From Choristoneura fumiferana (lineage: Eukaryota > Arthropoda > Insecta > Lepidoptera > Tortricidae): a stretch of DNA of 64,000 nt. The stretch covers positions 15,500,161-15,564,160 of the forward strand of contig NC_133485.1 of the NCBI RefSeq assembly GCF_025370935.1. Reading direction: 5' to 3'. The position numbers were made by a program, and so were the translations under genes. Positions 34,241-46,440 of the stretch are shown piece by piece. Position 1 is the first letter of the stretch. Each line of letters starts with the position of its first letter. The notes beneath the pieces were generated by a model. It was not told the origin of the DNA. It saw only the letters and a list, made by a program, of their open reading frames with translations, and ran no database searches.

Positions 34241-34249
34241 ATGCCTAAA

Positions 34250-34540
34250 CTAGCTTTTGCCCGCGGCTTCGCTCGCGTGGAGTTCGGTTATCGCGCGCTG
34301 TTCCCTAGGGAACGTGCATTTTTCTGGGATAAAAAGTAGCATATGTCACTCTCTGGCCCATAAACTATCTCTATGCCAAAAATCACGTCACCAATCTCGA
34401 AATCTAAGCGGCCGGTAGAGTCATGAAATTTGGCACCGGTGTTCGGAAATTCCCATGGGAATTTATTAAAATCCCGAAATTTTAATTCAAATGCCGAGTC
34501 TAATGTATTGCGCGTGCAAAGCCGCGGGTTAAGTCTTGTA
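34250..34540 (-). mobile_element. Lep1-like mini-Helitron, 3' end intact
   Basis: The minus strand ends CCGCGGGCAAAAGCTAG followed by T. Upstream are GAACTCCACGCGAGCGAAGC, TGCACGTTCCCTAGGGAACA and ATGGGCCAGAGAGTGACATA. The 5' terminus is not identifiable. The 112-codon frame across it is a repeat by-product. Confidence 0.7.
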
Positions 34541-35287
34541 GTAAATAATTTTATTTGTATATTATAATGCTTATCAAATGACGTGAACGTCATATTGATA
34601 AGGTTCAGTGGTAGCCTAGTAATCAAATTGGTTGACTGTACAGAATTGATAGATAGATATAAAATGATTTATAGAAGCCGATTCCACATTTAACTCTAGT
34701 GATTTTGCAAATTTTAAATGTAAATAAGCTTCTGATTATCCAATTTCTGATGGTATGTGTATTATTACAGTTTCTACCACCAAAAGCTCTTCCACATAGA
34801 AAACTAAAAATGTATGTCTCGCACACATAAGGCTGTCATTAATCACGTGATGTTTGGAAAGGGGAGTGAGGATCTCACACTGTTGTCAGGCAGAAGTTTG
34901 TTTTACTTAATTGGGGAAAGACTAGCGGATCCCACTAAATCTCACCATATGGTTTAAAAATCACCTGATTAATGGACCAAGATGAGGATTAAGGTTAGTT
35001 ATATCAAACTAACATCTGCACTTGTCGATTACAAAGACGTATTTAGGCGCCGTGCCGTTATTTCAATTATCCACTATCAAGGCTGAAACAATTGACGCGT
35101 GCATTAATTTTTTTAATAGTTTGTCATGCAAACACTAATTAAGATCGCCTTTAATTTGATGCTAAATTCTTGTTTCGTGCTGCGTATAGTTTTAGCAACG
35201 AAAGTTACTGAGCCGTGCCTTCTCACCAACATCAGTGCTTCTCACTGTCAAATAATACCTAAGTACTGCGCTGCAGTTCCCTTTTAC
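34541..35287. other. No recognised feature
   Basis: AT-rich. A 67-codon minus frame (34,623-34,826) has no recognisable motif. Confidence 0.4.
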
Positions 35288-35732
35288 AAATAGTCTTTTC
35301 ATCACACTTGCTCGTAAACAGTGTCGTAACATGCAGGCGACCTTGATTGCAACCCCCCAAATAAAACCCTCGACCTTAATGTGCTTGTCATGAAACCCGT
35401 GGTCGGTAAATGAGTCAGTGCCCGTACTGATGGTGCTGCTGCAGGACTACATGGACCACATGCACACGCACGTTGCGGCGCATGCCGAGGGAGGTTGAGG
35501 GCGACGCTGCCAAGAGCACAGCCTAAGGTATCGCCAATATTTGGAACAATTATATTTTTTCTTCAACAAATATAAAATTTTACTTGCAAATGTGATGAAA
35601 AACATTGTATGTCGCAAGGGCGGTACTAGAATTACGAACATCGACTCATTAAAGCCCTCAGTCTTCGACTTCGGGCTTCTAATAGACTCTCGTTCGTAAT
35701 TCCTTATTTACCGCCCTTAAGACACAATGTAC
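35288..35732 (-). repeat. ~430-bp dispersed repeat, copy B
   Basis: TCACACTTGCTCGTAAACAG, CCCCCCAAATAAAACCCTCG, GTGCTTGTCATGAAACCCGT ... CTTAAGACACAATGTACTA. Reverse complement of 15,437-15,858 across its length, but the GC-rich core (~35,415-35,520) is longer and differs. Confidence 0.75.
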
Positions 35733-35734
35733 TA

Positions 35735-36115
35735 TTTCATATCTCATATCTCCTGTTCGGAAAGTTTAATTTTCATGGGTAGATAGCCGGGTGGAAAATT
35801 GCGTTTTCACCTCTAGGGTGGAAAGTTTTTTTTTTTTTTTAATTTTTCGATTACCCACGGAGTCGAAGATAATTGAGTTACGTCAATGACACTTTTTTTT
35901 CACGTTTCGGCATGGCCATCTAGATGCACGTCGTGACCAAGGAGCTTATATACAACACTGGAGGTTGAACGCCGAACATCCGTTTGAAACAAGATATTTG
36001 ATCTTTATTATGCGTCACGAACATATTCCATCTCTCACTTCGTTCGAGCGCCAGAAATATCTCGGGTGAAATGGGTCACTTTCCACCCTTGGTTATCAAT
36101 CTACTATTAACACGC
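35735..36115 (+). repeat. Unclassified repeat with GGGTGGAAA blocks
   Basis: CCGGGTGGAAAATTGCGTTT, CTCTAGGGTGGAAAG, and later GTGAAATGGGTCACTTTCCA. Opposed GGGTGGAAA/TTTCCACCC blocks hint at element ends ~350 bp apart. Confidence 0.3.
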
Positions 36116-37884
36116 TGGGTATCGTAAACATCACCGGTAGGATCACGTAATTTGCTCTGTGTGGCCATGAACAGATTAATTTTAAAACACTTTTTGAGCA
36201 CCCCAGTCCAAGTCTCCATCGAACACATTTGTTTACATCTTCAGCCTCTGCATAGTGCATATTTACCTACTCAAGAACCGGTCTTGTTAAAAAAGTATAA
36301 ACGCCTGGGTGTCTCCATATTCAACTCATAAATCAATTTGTACAATAGCTCGTGGGTAAACTAAAGATAAGATAAGCCGAGGTGGTCTGTTGATGTTTTT
36401 CTTATGCAAACGTGAAAGTGGGCCGCCATCGTCAGCAAACACCACCAATGGGGGGTGTCCATCCAACCCGTGGGGTGCAACACAAAAAGATTGTTAATTC
36501 ATTGCCAGTCTAAATGGTATATCTTATACGTGTAAGTACCTAATTTCTCTCATACCCCTTGTACCTATATGTGAGAGTGATGGTTTGCCTGAAGCTCAAG
36601 TAATCTGCGTTATTTTGTGTTTCGTGAGATTTAAGTATTGCAATTTCGCCTACGCTTATTGCCGCGCTCATTTCCACCCTGACATTATTTCTGTACAGAA
36701 AATTAGTGTACATGAGCATGACGCCTTCATTTGAATTTATATTCTGAGTCACTTTAGTATAAAGCTTTTATAAACTTTAATCTTATCTTTAATCTTACTA
36801 AAGATATTATTTGTCTAATTTTAAGCTCATTGTAAGTGAACATTGTTCTTTATGAGTCATAAAGTCTTTAAACCTATCTTGCAATAAAACTTAGTACCTA
36901 TTCTTGCAAGATAGTACCTTCAACATATTTCCATCAGAAAGTTTTACATTTTCTAAGAGATTGTGAAATTATAGTCGGACCACGCCACGTATCAAGACTA
37001 TCTTTCTAATTGGTCAACTGATCAATATCCCGTAATTACTTGGTAAGGACGCTCTTGAGTCGGATAGACGAACAATCAAGTTCGCATGTTCTTGGCTTGG
37101 CGGAGTTGGTATAAACCGAATTGTGCGGCATTAGAGTATCCTAGACAGTAGATAGACTCCAGGAAGATGTTAGGTATGCCTGGGTACCGAAATCTGAAGG
37201 AAGCTGGAACTTTTGGAACTTATTGCATCCGAGTTGAGAAACTGATAGCGCGATGTAAACCACGAATGACGTCACAAGCGCTACCTACTCATGCAAAGCA
37301 GTTCCTCTATTTGAAGCCTAGGTGGCGCCACAAAACCAAAGCAGTAATTAATCTCCACGAAGCGATTGGCTCATTAATAGCTTTCAAGTGCGGCGTTTAG
37401 ATACCAATCTAATTTTAATTAACATATCTTATGGATGGCTTAGAAAATATAACACCAGTTATAGTACGCAGGCGCTTCAAGGGCCATTTGCATCGTAGTT
37501 TTAATGTACCTACTTGTCGATTTGTGTGCTATAAAGACCGCAGTGCTACTGTTAAGGGTGGATTCGAGTGTGTGCGGGCCAATCTCCGTGTGTGGGCAAT
37601 TTAAATTGGGAAGTATTTAAAATGCGTTACGCTGTTAAATGATGCGTTGAGTTTGTTGCTTGATTATTTGAAGAATGTATCCCAACAAAAACATGCTGTT
37701 AAAATGCGCCAAGTCTCGATTAGCATAATTTGTTTATGAGCAGTACTGAAATCTAGTAAGCAGCCAGGCCCCGGTGTATATGAGAAAACAATTAAATACC
37801 AACAACTATGATTCGCCCTTGTGTGTATATTTACTCTTGGTACTCTTGCCCACTGGGTTGTCCATAAAGTAAATGGTCATAATT
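36116..37884. other. No recognised feature
   Basis: Includes a 77-codon frame (37,167-37,400) of slightly higher GC with no family match or splice sites I trust. Confidence 0.4.
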
Positions 37885-37885
37885 A

Positions 37886-38101
37886 TCATCATCATCATGA
37901 CAGCCGAAAGACGTCCACTGCTGGACATAGGCCTCCCCCAAGGCTCTCCACTCAGACCGGTCTTGTGCTTTTCGCATCCACCGCGATCTCGCGATCTTAA
38001 CCAAGTCGTCGCTCTATCTTGTTGGAGGCCTACCGATAGCTCGTCTCCCGGTCCGCGGACGCCATTCGAGAACCATCTGACCCCATCGGCCATCAGCAAG
38101 T
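37886..38101 (-). mobile_element. RTE LINE 3' end, minus strand
   Basis: The reverse complement carries GTCCGCGGACCGGGAGACGA, GTAGGCCTCCAACAAGATAG, GACTTGGTTAAGATCGCGAG and GGAGGCCTATGTCCAGCAGT, then ATGATGATGATGAT. Closest to the copies at 19.9 and 45.7 kb. Confidence 0.75.
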
Positions 38102-38112
38102 AAATGGTAGAT

Positions 38113-38180
38113 TGTCATCATTATCACCAGCCGAAAGATCCCTGCTGAACAAAGACGGCACTTGCATCTACCGGTCACCC
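38113..38180 (-). mobile_element. Second RTE tail fragment in tandem
   Basis: CATCATTATCACCAGCCGAA then AGATCCCTGCTGAACAAAGA. A decayed tail 12 bp beyond the previous copy, same orientation. Confidence 0.45.
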
Positions 38181-38463
38181 AAAGATCCGAAGGTTGATTG
38201 TAACTGATTTATAATTTGGTGGGTTGTAAGTGGAGAGACCCGTTCAAATGAATAAACCATTAGATCGAGTATTTCTAACAGGTCATTGTTGAACATTTTG
38301 TCGCGAACACGCTGGGTATAACTGTGACTGCCTTATAAAGATGGCCGCTCACAATAATCTGAATGCTAAATGCTGCTAAGAATCCAAAATCGGAGAACAA
38401 AGGTTATCTATAAAAATATTTATCCTGATTTTGTTAGTCATAAAAAAGCTATAAGGATTACTT

Positions 38464-38660
38464 GAGACTAGGTTTTACCCAGGCTTTGCTCGCGTAAACC
38501 ATTTCCGTAATTTTATTAAATTTGCACGTGAATTCCAAAATCAGTTGCATGAACAACACAAGCGAAATTGCGGTTGATAGAGTTTTTGGGATTCTACAAG
38601 TGTACATTACAATCCCGTGGGAATATCGGAATACAAAAGAATAAAAAATATAATGACTAC
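38464..38660 (-). mobile_element. Lep1-like mini-Helitron, diverged
   Basis: GACTAGGTTTTACCCAGGCT and TTGCTCGCGTAAACCATTTC at the 3' side. AATCCCGTGGGAATATCGGA lies further in. CTAG is present on the minus strand. Confidence 0.45.
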
Positions 38661-39139
38661 TGACAAAATAATTTCTTTGCAATAGACGAATTAGATGACT
38701 ACTTACTGGCAACATTACGTTTTATCTCAACTCGAAGGCTGGCTAAAGTCCTCTTTGTCTATTAGCTACTTTGACTTCACCAAAGTATCTATTCAGCTGA
38801 GCTGCATTTTTAAATTACAGTTATCAGCTCTTTACTTTGTATCACAGCATCTGTCAATACATTCTATTAACTATTGAAAGCCGTCAATCGTGACTTCTTA
38901 CTATTTGTGTCACCAACATCTTATAATCATTCAATCTTCTGAGCCTTACCGACATTAAGTTAGAATTCAAGTTTGCGTAAGTTTGCTTTGATACTGAATG
39001 TACTGTTATTTCGATTGATCTTTTAGAACTGTTAAGGAAGCTAGTGATAGATAGACTTCTCAGTCTAGTAGGCGAATAATGTTGTTATAGATGCCTGTGT
39101 TCATAATATGCAGTTTATTTATCAACCAATCAAGCATAA

Positions 39140-39352
39140 CTCAATTCATTTACCAGCTGAATAACCGCCGGCGGTTTAAAGAGCAGTCATGGAGTTCATT
39201 TTCGAGTGTCAACTGCCGAATCACGACAGCAGCAGAGAAGAGAATACACTGACGAAGACTCTGGTAGAGGCTCATATCGTAAGTGCCAACATCATAAATA
39301 AAACAAAGCAGGTAAATACACGAACTTCCTTGCAAGAGAGGAAAAAATTATA
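39140..39352 (-). repeat. Retroelement-derived repeat, first of an adjacent pair
   Basis: ACATCATAAATAAAACAAAG, CAGGT, then TTCCTTGCAAGAGAGGAAAAAA. The same tail order recurs ~330 bp downstream. Confidence 0.4.
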
Positions 39353-39424
39353 AGCTTTTGTTAAATAAACATTATCACTATAAGTTTTTTTGCTGACCGT
39401 ACTTTAAGTTGACTATACCTTACC

Positions 39425-39680
39425 TGCGTTGTTGTCCAAGCTAAATATCCGTACCAAGTTTCAAGTTGGTGCCATTAAGTGTTGAAGAGTTCCGTCCTGC
39501 GGAGACAGTCTGGGTAGAGCACCAGAAGCATTGCTCTCAATACAATATTCATTGCCAAGTGAACCACCACCAAACCAACTACACAAATACTGTTACCAAA
39601 TGAAAGGATGAAGTCAACATCGTAAATAAAATAAAGCAGGTCTGTACAGTAACATTCTCGCAAGGGAAGGAAAAAAAAAA
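39425..39680 (-). repeat. Retroelement-derived repeat, second of an adjacent pair
   Basis: TACCAAGTTTCAAGTTGGTG, TGAAGAGTTCCGTCCTGCGG, ACATCGTAAATAAAATAAAG and TTCTCGCAAGGGAAGGAAAAA. The front matches 7,905-7,980 and the back matches 39,295-39,352. Confidence 0.45.
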
Positions 39681-41008
39681 AAGGAAAATAAGCATGTCAT
39701 CAACATAAAATTCATCGTCAACCTTGCAAATAAAGCATAAATCTTGAATTTTCTAGAGTTCTCCAGCGATTCATTCACTTGATACTTAATAGTCCTAGGT
39801 TTCCTGTTTTTGTCCTACAGTAAAGGTACTTACTACTTGAGGAGACAATACACAATCGAACCATTTACTTTTATAACCTCAGCTTTCCCACAGCAACCAG
39901 ATATTTACTACTTGGCTTGCTAGCTAGGTTATTTGACTTGATTTGCGAGACGAACTGACGGTTAAAGACATAGTTACACTGTTTAAGTTAAAGTCCTTAT
40001 TAGAAAGTGTATAGATTTTCTAAACAGTGAAAACCAAATAAGACGTTGGAAGTCAAAAGGTGGTCTTTGTCCAACAGCTGGACACTTTAGTAGTATAGTA
40101 TATTAACTAACTCAACCACCTGTGGAAGCATTTTGGATAAATTCTAAAATATCTTGTACATTTTACTCATGAATGTTATACCTAGTTTTATTCAGCGTTA
40201 TTTCTTATTGAATAGTTAAAAACAGATACATTAAACTTCACAGGATCAAAAAATAGGTAAATAATGGACCTTAAATATTTGATTGTTTTTTCCTTAGCTT
40301 CGATTATTTCCCGTAAAAACATCTAAAAGCCAATAACGGCATTTGAAAGAACATCCAATGTTTAGTTTTCCATAATCTCGATTAAAAAATTGTTTAATTT
40401 TGTTGAAACATTCTGCGAAATCTTTTTGTACTGCGTCTGAATAATCTGGCAGCTTTCAGTGATTACTTAAGCCCACTTTACCGAAGTACCTGATTAGAAT
40501 TCTTGTTATCTCAATAAGACCCTTTTCGTCAACCTCAAAACCTAATAAGATTGCTTTAAGCCAACGCATAAAACAGGGGTGCGACCCTCTTTACGATGCC
40601 TTTACGCGAGATGATGTAACGCTAGAAACCCTAAAAGAAAACAAAAACATCAAAGAAATGAGAAAAAATCGAATCACAAAGGGGATTCCAGAACGTATTT
40701 TCCAGAAAGTATTTTTCGAAAGAAACTTGCCCAAGTTCGTAAAGTTAAAGGAGTAACGTAACTGGTCAAAATATTGAATGACTAATCTCCTCATAATCTA
40801 TATAGCATAATAAACTAGTTATATAGTCTTTATCCAGGAAGAATATAGAAAAATCCCTTTCTAGTGCGCCTCTATGATCCTCAAGCAATGTGTTTGCCTT
40901 TCAAGTCTCTAGCTCCAGTATTTTTTTGACAGACAACACACAGCCTAACTACTTGAATTATTTATTATCTATTCTGTGACCTAACTTACAGCTGCTTACT
41001 TGGCTCAT
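39681..41008. other. No recognised feature except a small RTE tail scrap
   Basis: AT-rich. AAAAGGTGGTCTTTGTCCAA, CAGCTGGACACTTTAG at ~40,056-40,098 resembles an RTE tail. Confidence 0.35.
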
Positions 41009-41162
41009 CATCATCATCATCGGCCTATTTTAGTCCACTGCTGGCCAGCTACTGCCAGCTACCCTGCAAAGATCATCACTCCACCTAGTCTGAGGGTGTC
41101 CCACGCCACGCGTGCCGATTCGTAATCTCCACTCAAGAACTCGTTTACCCCAGCGGTAACTA
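41009..41162 (-). mobile_element. RTE LINE 3' end with internal deletion, minus strand
   Basis: TCATCATCATCATCATCGGC, then TAGTCCACTGCTGGCCAGCT, jumping to CTGCAAAGATCATCACTCCA and AATCTCCACTCAAGAACTCG. Compared with 58.93-59.48 kb, about 40 bp between the tail and the SWMR region are missing. Confidence 0.7.
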
Positions 41163-41662
41163 CTTGGCTAGAGACTTGAAATTTAGCAAACATATTGCTA
41201 GAATATTCCATACCTTATTTTGCTTTACAGAATCTACTACAGCACATGTGCATGAATGAACTCAAGGCTTCATAATAGGCTTATAACCCCCATAATCTAG
41301 TGTTACAAAGTATTATGTCCCTCACCATTTCTATTTCAATTAGAACCATGTACTAGAAGCCTGAGAAATGCCAGCGACTTAAACGTATCGAGTGGATTTT
41401 TTTCAGACTTGGCTTATATCTTTCCTGGTTTAAAAAGCCGAAGAAACCCAGGATTAAGTACAAAACGATACTCAAACTTGTCCAGTGACTCTTATAAATC
41501 CTCAATAAAAAATTGGTCGAGTGCACGTCGGGTGTCACGCAGGTTTCTACGTGTGGAAAACATTCAAATGTTTAGTTTTACTCAACCATCAATTACTCGT
41601 TTACTTGTAAAACATGCTGCTGTGACATTTTTTCTCTTTAAGTAATTATGTTATATTGGTAT

Positions 41663-41720
41663 ACTAGCTTTTGGCCGCGACCTTGTACGCTTAGACAATA
41701 ACGTAAGTAATACAAATACA
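41663..41720 (-). mobile_element. Helitron 3' end fragment
   Basis: ATACTAGCTTTTGGCCGCGA CCTTGTACGC resembles the CTAG-terminated Lep1-like end in reverse. Short. Confidence 0.3.
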
Positions 41721-43847
41721 TGTTTTTTAAAGGAAGAAAGAGATGTCGCTGTTTTTTTCTTTGAATCCAATGGAACTACCTACCTACCTAATTAAATGTT
41801 AAGAACACTGTACAAAATTGTCATTTTACAAAAGAGGGTCGTGTTTTCAAACTGGGTTTTATTCTGAATTTAGATACCTAAGAGATTTTCGTAAAGAGAA
41901 GCTATTTAAAATAATCCTTGTATAAAACGCTTCATCGAGAATGTCTTCAATTTCTGTTACTTCTTTTTTGCTGAAACTAAATATAGCAAGATAATTATAG
42001 TCAAATGCAGCTAGAACCATAATATTTGCATTTTGTATGCATTTACAAACTAATTGCACTAAAACCTAGGTAGGCATTTAGTTCTACAAGCAAGTTAATT
42101 TTGAAGTCAATTCCGATATTCAACATTCCTGTGTAAATTTATTATGGCTTGTTTGATTAAGACTGCACAACTAACCACTATTAAAAGACCTTTCGATTCT
42201 TTACGATTGCCTACTTTACGGAGATCTGATTGTATTGGCTATTACATCCATTTTAAAAAGACCTCTGTTACTTCTATAGCTTTCTTAACACAAAGAGCTC
42301 TAACTTAAATGGTATTAACAACCAAATAAATTAGGTCTCTTTCGCCTTATGGTTTAATTCTTTGTAAAGATCAAAATGTATTGGATATTGCGTAGGTGTA
42401 GTAATCGTAAAATTGTTTCTTTTGAATAAACTCTCGACAAAATTGTATGAAAATAAAAAGAGTACATTGGATTGAACCAAAAAGGTAAGTGTTACAAAAT
42501 ATGGTATTTATTGGTTTCTATCTCATATTTTAGGTAGGTACTGTCAAAATATAAAAGATAAAATGTCGAGTTTATTGGAAAGCTGAGTAGGTATTGCAAA
42601 CCTTGAGTTTGTAAAATCTTATAATCTAGATTTTAGTTATCTTTTTGATCTTTTCGATAATCTAACCATTATTGGGACGCATTTCCATAATGGCAGAGCA
42701 TAAATAATCGAAAAATCATATTAGCCAAAGTCCACATTTCGCCTTGCTTGTGATATTGCCATTAGTAGATTTTACACACCCTCTCAGCTTCAATGAAAGC
42801 GTACTTTAAGTAAGTGTATCGTATCTGAACATTAAATGTTTGATGATTAATTGTTTTTTTTTTATAATTAAAACCATACTAAAATAATTTAAGAATAATA
42901 ATATACTTAATACAGGTTTAACAAACTTAACTTAACCTAATCTGAGAAATTTATGTAAAACATTTTCTAAAATAATACTGAGTTTCAACAGAAAAACTTA
43001 TGCCAAACGATCATTCGATCAAACATTATATTATGACAAAAAATATTCGGCGACACGAAGGGCGCCGTTGTAAAGTGCGTCGTAGAAGCAGTACTAATCA
43101 GGTATTACTTCCATACCACATTATCTAAGTAGGCGGTGGGCGACCTTTACATATTAATTTGCTTGTGTCTTTAACTTTCACTTACCCGGCCAGGTAATTC
43201 TATCCCTTTCGCTCTTATGGTGAATTAGATTTATAAATTAAGCTAAACCTTAATTATCTTGGTTCCCATTAAGCGGTCATTAAGGGGTCTTAACAGAAAC
43301 AGAAAAAAATCAGAAAAACATTTTTTTAGGTAGTTACTCAATACTCATGCTAGATCTAGGCGACATAAAATGGCTTTTTATAATCTAGTACATAAAGTCA
43401 AATATACCTCTAAGATAATTTTCCTTTAACACCAATTTTTTTTATATTTTCCTTGCCCTAAGAATATCTTAGAGAATACCTACTGACCCAATAAAGACTA
43501 ACAATAAGTACGAAATAGTTCTATCCTAAGCTCCCTATTCCCGTTACAGTTGATGGCAAATAACAAGCCTACGAAGCATTTAGCGATTTCCCGTCTCGCT
43601 GCCATATATCATCTCGCTACATTTGCCATGTTAATGTTAACTTTGACGACTTGTTACATTCTTAATCGTGAGATATAGAGTTGTGACGGGAACGTGTCAA
43701 AAGGCATAATTTTCAATGAAATACATAATGATCATTTCATTTGACATAAACATAATATATAGTTTTCGGTGAAGACATTAATCAAACGCACATTAACTTA
43801 GAATCTACAGATAAGTTATGGCTGGGTCAAGTTTATTTTTTACTAGC
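41721..43847. other. No recognised feature
   Basis: Over 2 kb of AT-rich DNA. No coding or repeat signal I can defend. Confidence 0.45.
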
Positions 43848-43990
43848 GACCCGCCCTGGCATTTCTCGATTAGGTAGGTTAAAAAAAGGGTCTCTAATCA
43901 AGGCACTTCACATTTTTTAGCTCCATTTCCCTTAAAACTACAACCGTGTGAAGCCGGGACGTGTCGCATATATATATGTACGTATCATGT
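43848..43990 (-). mobile_element. Possible Helitron-type end (ACTAGCGACCCGCC)
   Basis: ACTAGCGACCCGCCCTGGCA is a start I associate with moth Helitron-like repeats. The remainder is too diverged to follow. Confidence 0.35.
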
Positions 43991-44094
43991 ATTATGTTAT
44001 GTGCCTATAATTATGTAACTGATGGTGAACACTGCATTAAAATCCGTCGCTAATTTCAAAAGAGCTAATCGTACAGACGGACGGAAGTGACCTT

Positions 44095-44245
44095 ACTTTT
44101 AACCCCCCCGCACAAATAGGGGTGTTATAAATACATAAGTCAGATGTCTATATCTGCAATGTCTATCTGTGGCATCATAGCTCTCAAACGGATTGACCGA
44201 TTACTATGTGATTCTTAGCTATATCTCATTAAAACTTTTTAAGAC
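44095..44245 (+). mobile_element. CCCCGCAAAAAGAGGGG repeat, diverged copy
   Basis: TTTTAACCCCCCCGCACAAA, TAGGGGTGTTATAA, TCTATCTGTGGCATCATAGC, TCTCAAACGGATTGACCG. Confidence 0.55.
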
Positions 44246-44960
44246 AACAACTTTTCTAAAGGTTATATACCAATAGATAAAGATATATATATCAATCTTA
44301 TAATTATTCGCTTTAATCGATTGTATCCTTGGTATAATATATTGGTTTTATGGCGATAAAAATTACCATAAGTGCACTCAAAAACAAAACATAACCGACT
44401 ATGAATACAACTCTATTCACAAGATTAACTGAGCTTCACGCCTATAGTGCAACAAACTTAGTTTTATTTAGCACCACGTTCCATCCACTTGCCTTTACCT
44501 TTATCCCTTATGGAATAAGATCTTAAATCATTCTATTAAACCGCATAGACGTTGTAGTTATGTGTACACAGTAGTTTACATTCGTCTTAAGTCTTAAGAC
44601 GATGAGAGTTAAGTTTTAAATCGATTGCTTACATGTAAAAGTACTGCAGTACTTAACACGTGTCTTGCAATGTAACTAATGCACCACGAGTAACCTTTAA
44701 GCGGATAGCTTTGAGGTCTTTTTTCAGAGTTGAAAGTGTTTTTTTAATGTGGCTTTTTACTAATTGCATTCACAATAATGACGTGGTAGTAAAATTGGTG
44801 CATTGTGGGTTGTTGCTAGGTTCGTAATTTGAAATTTTACCCACCATGAGTTATGATGAAGAAAGTCGTATTCTTTGATCGCATTTATGGAATTCTTGTG
44901 TTACAAAAGGTAGAGAGAGTTGTGGAGAGTGAAGATATTGGAACTACGTTAAATAGAGCA
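44246..44960. other. No recognised feature
   Basis: AT-rich. A local GTCTTAAGTCTTAAGAC palindrome at ~44,584. Confidence 0.4.
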
Positions 44961-44961
44961 A

Positions 44962-45056
44962 GGTAGGGGAAGCTTTTGCTACTGTAAGACAAATCAAACA
45001 TCCTTAATAACATCGAAGTTCAGTTTAAATTTGCCTGCAGTAGCAATAACCCTACC
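44962..45056. repeat. Imperfect inverted repeat (GGTAGGG...CCCTACC)
   Basis: GGTAGGGGAAGCTTTTGCTA CTG and CAGTAGCAATAACCCTACC pair around a ~53-bp centre. Lies 15 bp before the next MITE. Confidence 0.45.
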
Positions 45057-45073
45057 CTAATTTAACACATTTA

Positions 45074-45212
45074 GGGGCTGTTTCACCATTCATTGATTAG
45101 TGTTAACTGGCGGTTAGATGTGATGCCGTCTCTATTTGTTTTGTTCGAATAGACGGAGACGGCATCACATTTAACCGTCAGTTAGCGCTAATCAAGGATG
45201 GTGAAAAGCCCC
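45074..45212. mobile_element. Hairpin MITE with TTA duplication (PIF/Harbinger-like)
   Basis: TTA (45,071-45,073) GGGGCTGTTTCACCATTCAT ... GGATGGTGAAAAGCCCC TTA (45,213-45,215). Long inner arms contain GATGCCGTCTCTATTTG / GAGACGGCATCACATT. The 3-bp TTA duplication is typical of PIF/Harbinger. A second copy is at 61.49 kb. Confidence 0.8.
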
Positions 45213-45312
45213 TTAATAGGCCTAAATAAACTTTTAAAAAAGCCTTTATTTTCTATTTATTTACAATACTTAGAACTTGAAAAAGAGGCAGAAATACAGT
45301 ACGGCAAAGATC

Positions 45313-45553
45313 TTGCAGGTGGTAGGGCCTTGTGCAAGGTCCGCCCGGATTGCTACCACCATCTTGCTCGCTAATCCTGCCGTGAAGCAGCAGTGCTTGC
45401 ACTGTTGTGTTTCGGCGTGGACAGTAAGACAGCCGGTGAAATTACTGCCACGTGAGGTATCCCATCTTAGGCCAACGCATCTGCAATACCCCTAGTGATG
45501 CAGATGTTTATGGGCGGTGGTGATCAAGCCATCAAGTCGAATAAAAAAAATCT
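45313..45553 (+). mobile_element. CAGGTGGTAGG retroelement, copy 2
   Basis: CAGGTGGTAGGGCCTTGTGC through CAGCCGGTGAAATTACTGCC, CCCCTAGTGATGCAGATGTT, ending TCGAATAAAAAAAA. Shares both ends with 30,433-30,712. A 20-30 bp internal deletion removes the CTCTAGGTTGG block. Confidence 0.7.
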
Positions 45554-45687
45554 TTTTAACGTAATCATCATCATTTCAATTTGTCGTACTGTATTTAATT
45601 ATATCTCACCTGTCAAAAGCCCTCATTTCTATCTACTCTCCTTGATGTTTCGTGACAATGTGACATGTTGGATTTCAACTGATATGA

Positions 45688-46125
45688 TTGCAGTGTTTGA
45701 AGTCAAAAGTCTTTGACCAGTGTGTGTTGCCAGTGATGACATACGGATCTGAGACGTGGGCGCTTACGATGGGCCTCATGAGGAAGCTCAAAGTCACTCA
45801 AAGGGCTATGGAGAGGGCTATGCTCGGGGTTTCTCTGCGGGATAGAATCAGAAATAATGATATCCGTAATAGAACTAAGGTTACCGACATAGCTCGAAGA
45901 ATTGCGAAACTGAAGTGGCAATGGGCGGGGCACATTGCTCGCAGGACTGATAGCCGATGGGGTCAAAAGGTTCTCGAATGGCGTCCCCGGACCGGGAGAC
46001 GAGCTGGTTAAGATCGCGGGATCGCGGTGGATGGGAAAAGCACAAGACCGGTCTGAGTGGAGAGCCTTGGGGGAGGCCTATGTCCAGCAGTGGACGTCTT
46101 TCGGCTGACATGATGATGATGATTG
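45688..46125 (+). mobile_element. RTE LINE 3' end (longest C-terminal frame)
   Basis: Frame 45,688-46,011 reads VLPVMTYGSETWALTMGLMR, TQRAMERAMLGVSLRDRIRN, LKWQWAGHIARRTDSRWGQK, LEWRPRTGRR and then stops. A deletion removes the GRPPTRW segment and joins directly to TGGTTAAGATCGCGGGATCG. Then GGAGGCCTATGTCCAGCAGT and ATGATGATGATGAT. The upstream RT domain is absent. Confidence 0.85.
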
Positions 46126-46251
46126 CTAGATTTTACACATTTCCACGCCACGTCACCTCAATAAAAGCATGTACCCTAAGCGGTAAAGTAAATCTGTGTA
46201 CCAATGCGCCCTTGTATATTTAAACACTAGTTTTAATTTTTAATCATATTT

Positions 46252-46440
46252 ATTCATCATCATTATCATATCAGCTGTAGAACGTCTACTGTTAGACATA
46301 AGCCTCCCCCTTGAACCTCCAGTTGCTTTGATTGGAAGCGGCAAGCATCCATTGCACCGTGAACCCGCGGCTTTAACCAGGTCATCCATCCATCTCGTTG
46401 GTGGACGTCCTACGCTGCGCTTGCCGATCCGATTACAACT
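46252..46440 (-). mobile_element. RTE LINE 3' end, minus strand
   Basis: TTCATCATCATTATCATATC, AACGTCTACTGTTAGACATA, CCTCCAGTTGCTTTGATTGG, GGCTTTAACCAGGTCATCCA, GGACGTCCTACGCTGCGCTT. Inverted relative to the 45.7-kb copy, 130 bp away. Confidence 0.7.

Noticed and set aside
34288..34626. 112-codon minus ORF
   Set aside because: Runs through the Lep1-like mini-Helitron, which is non-coding in all copies.
37806..38103. 97- and 76-codon ORFs
   Set aside because: Off-frame or antisense reads of an RTE 3' end.
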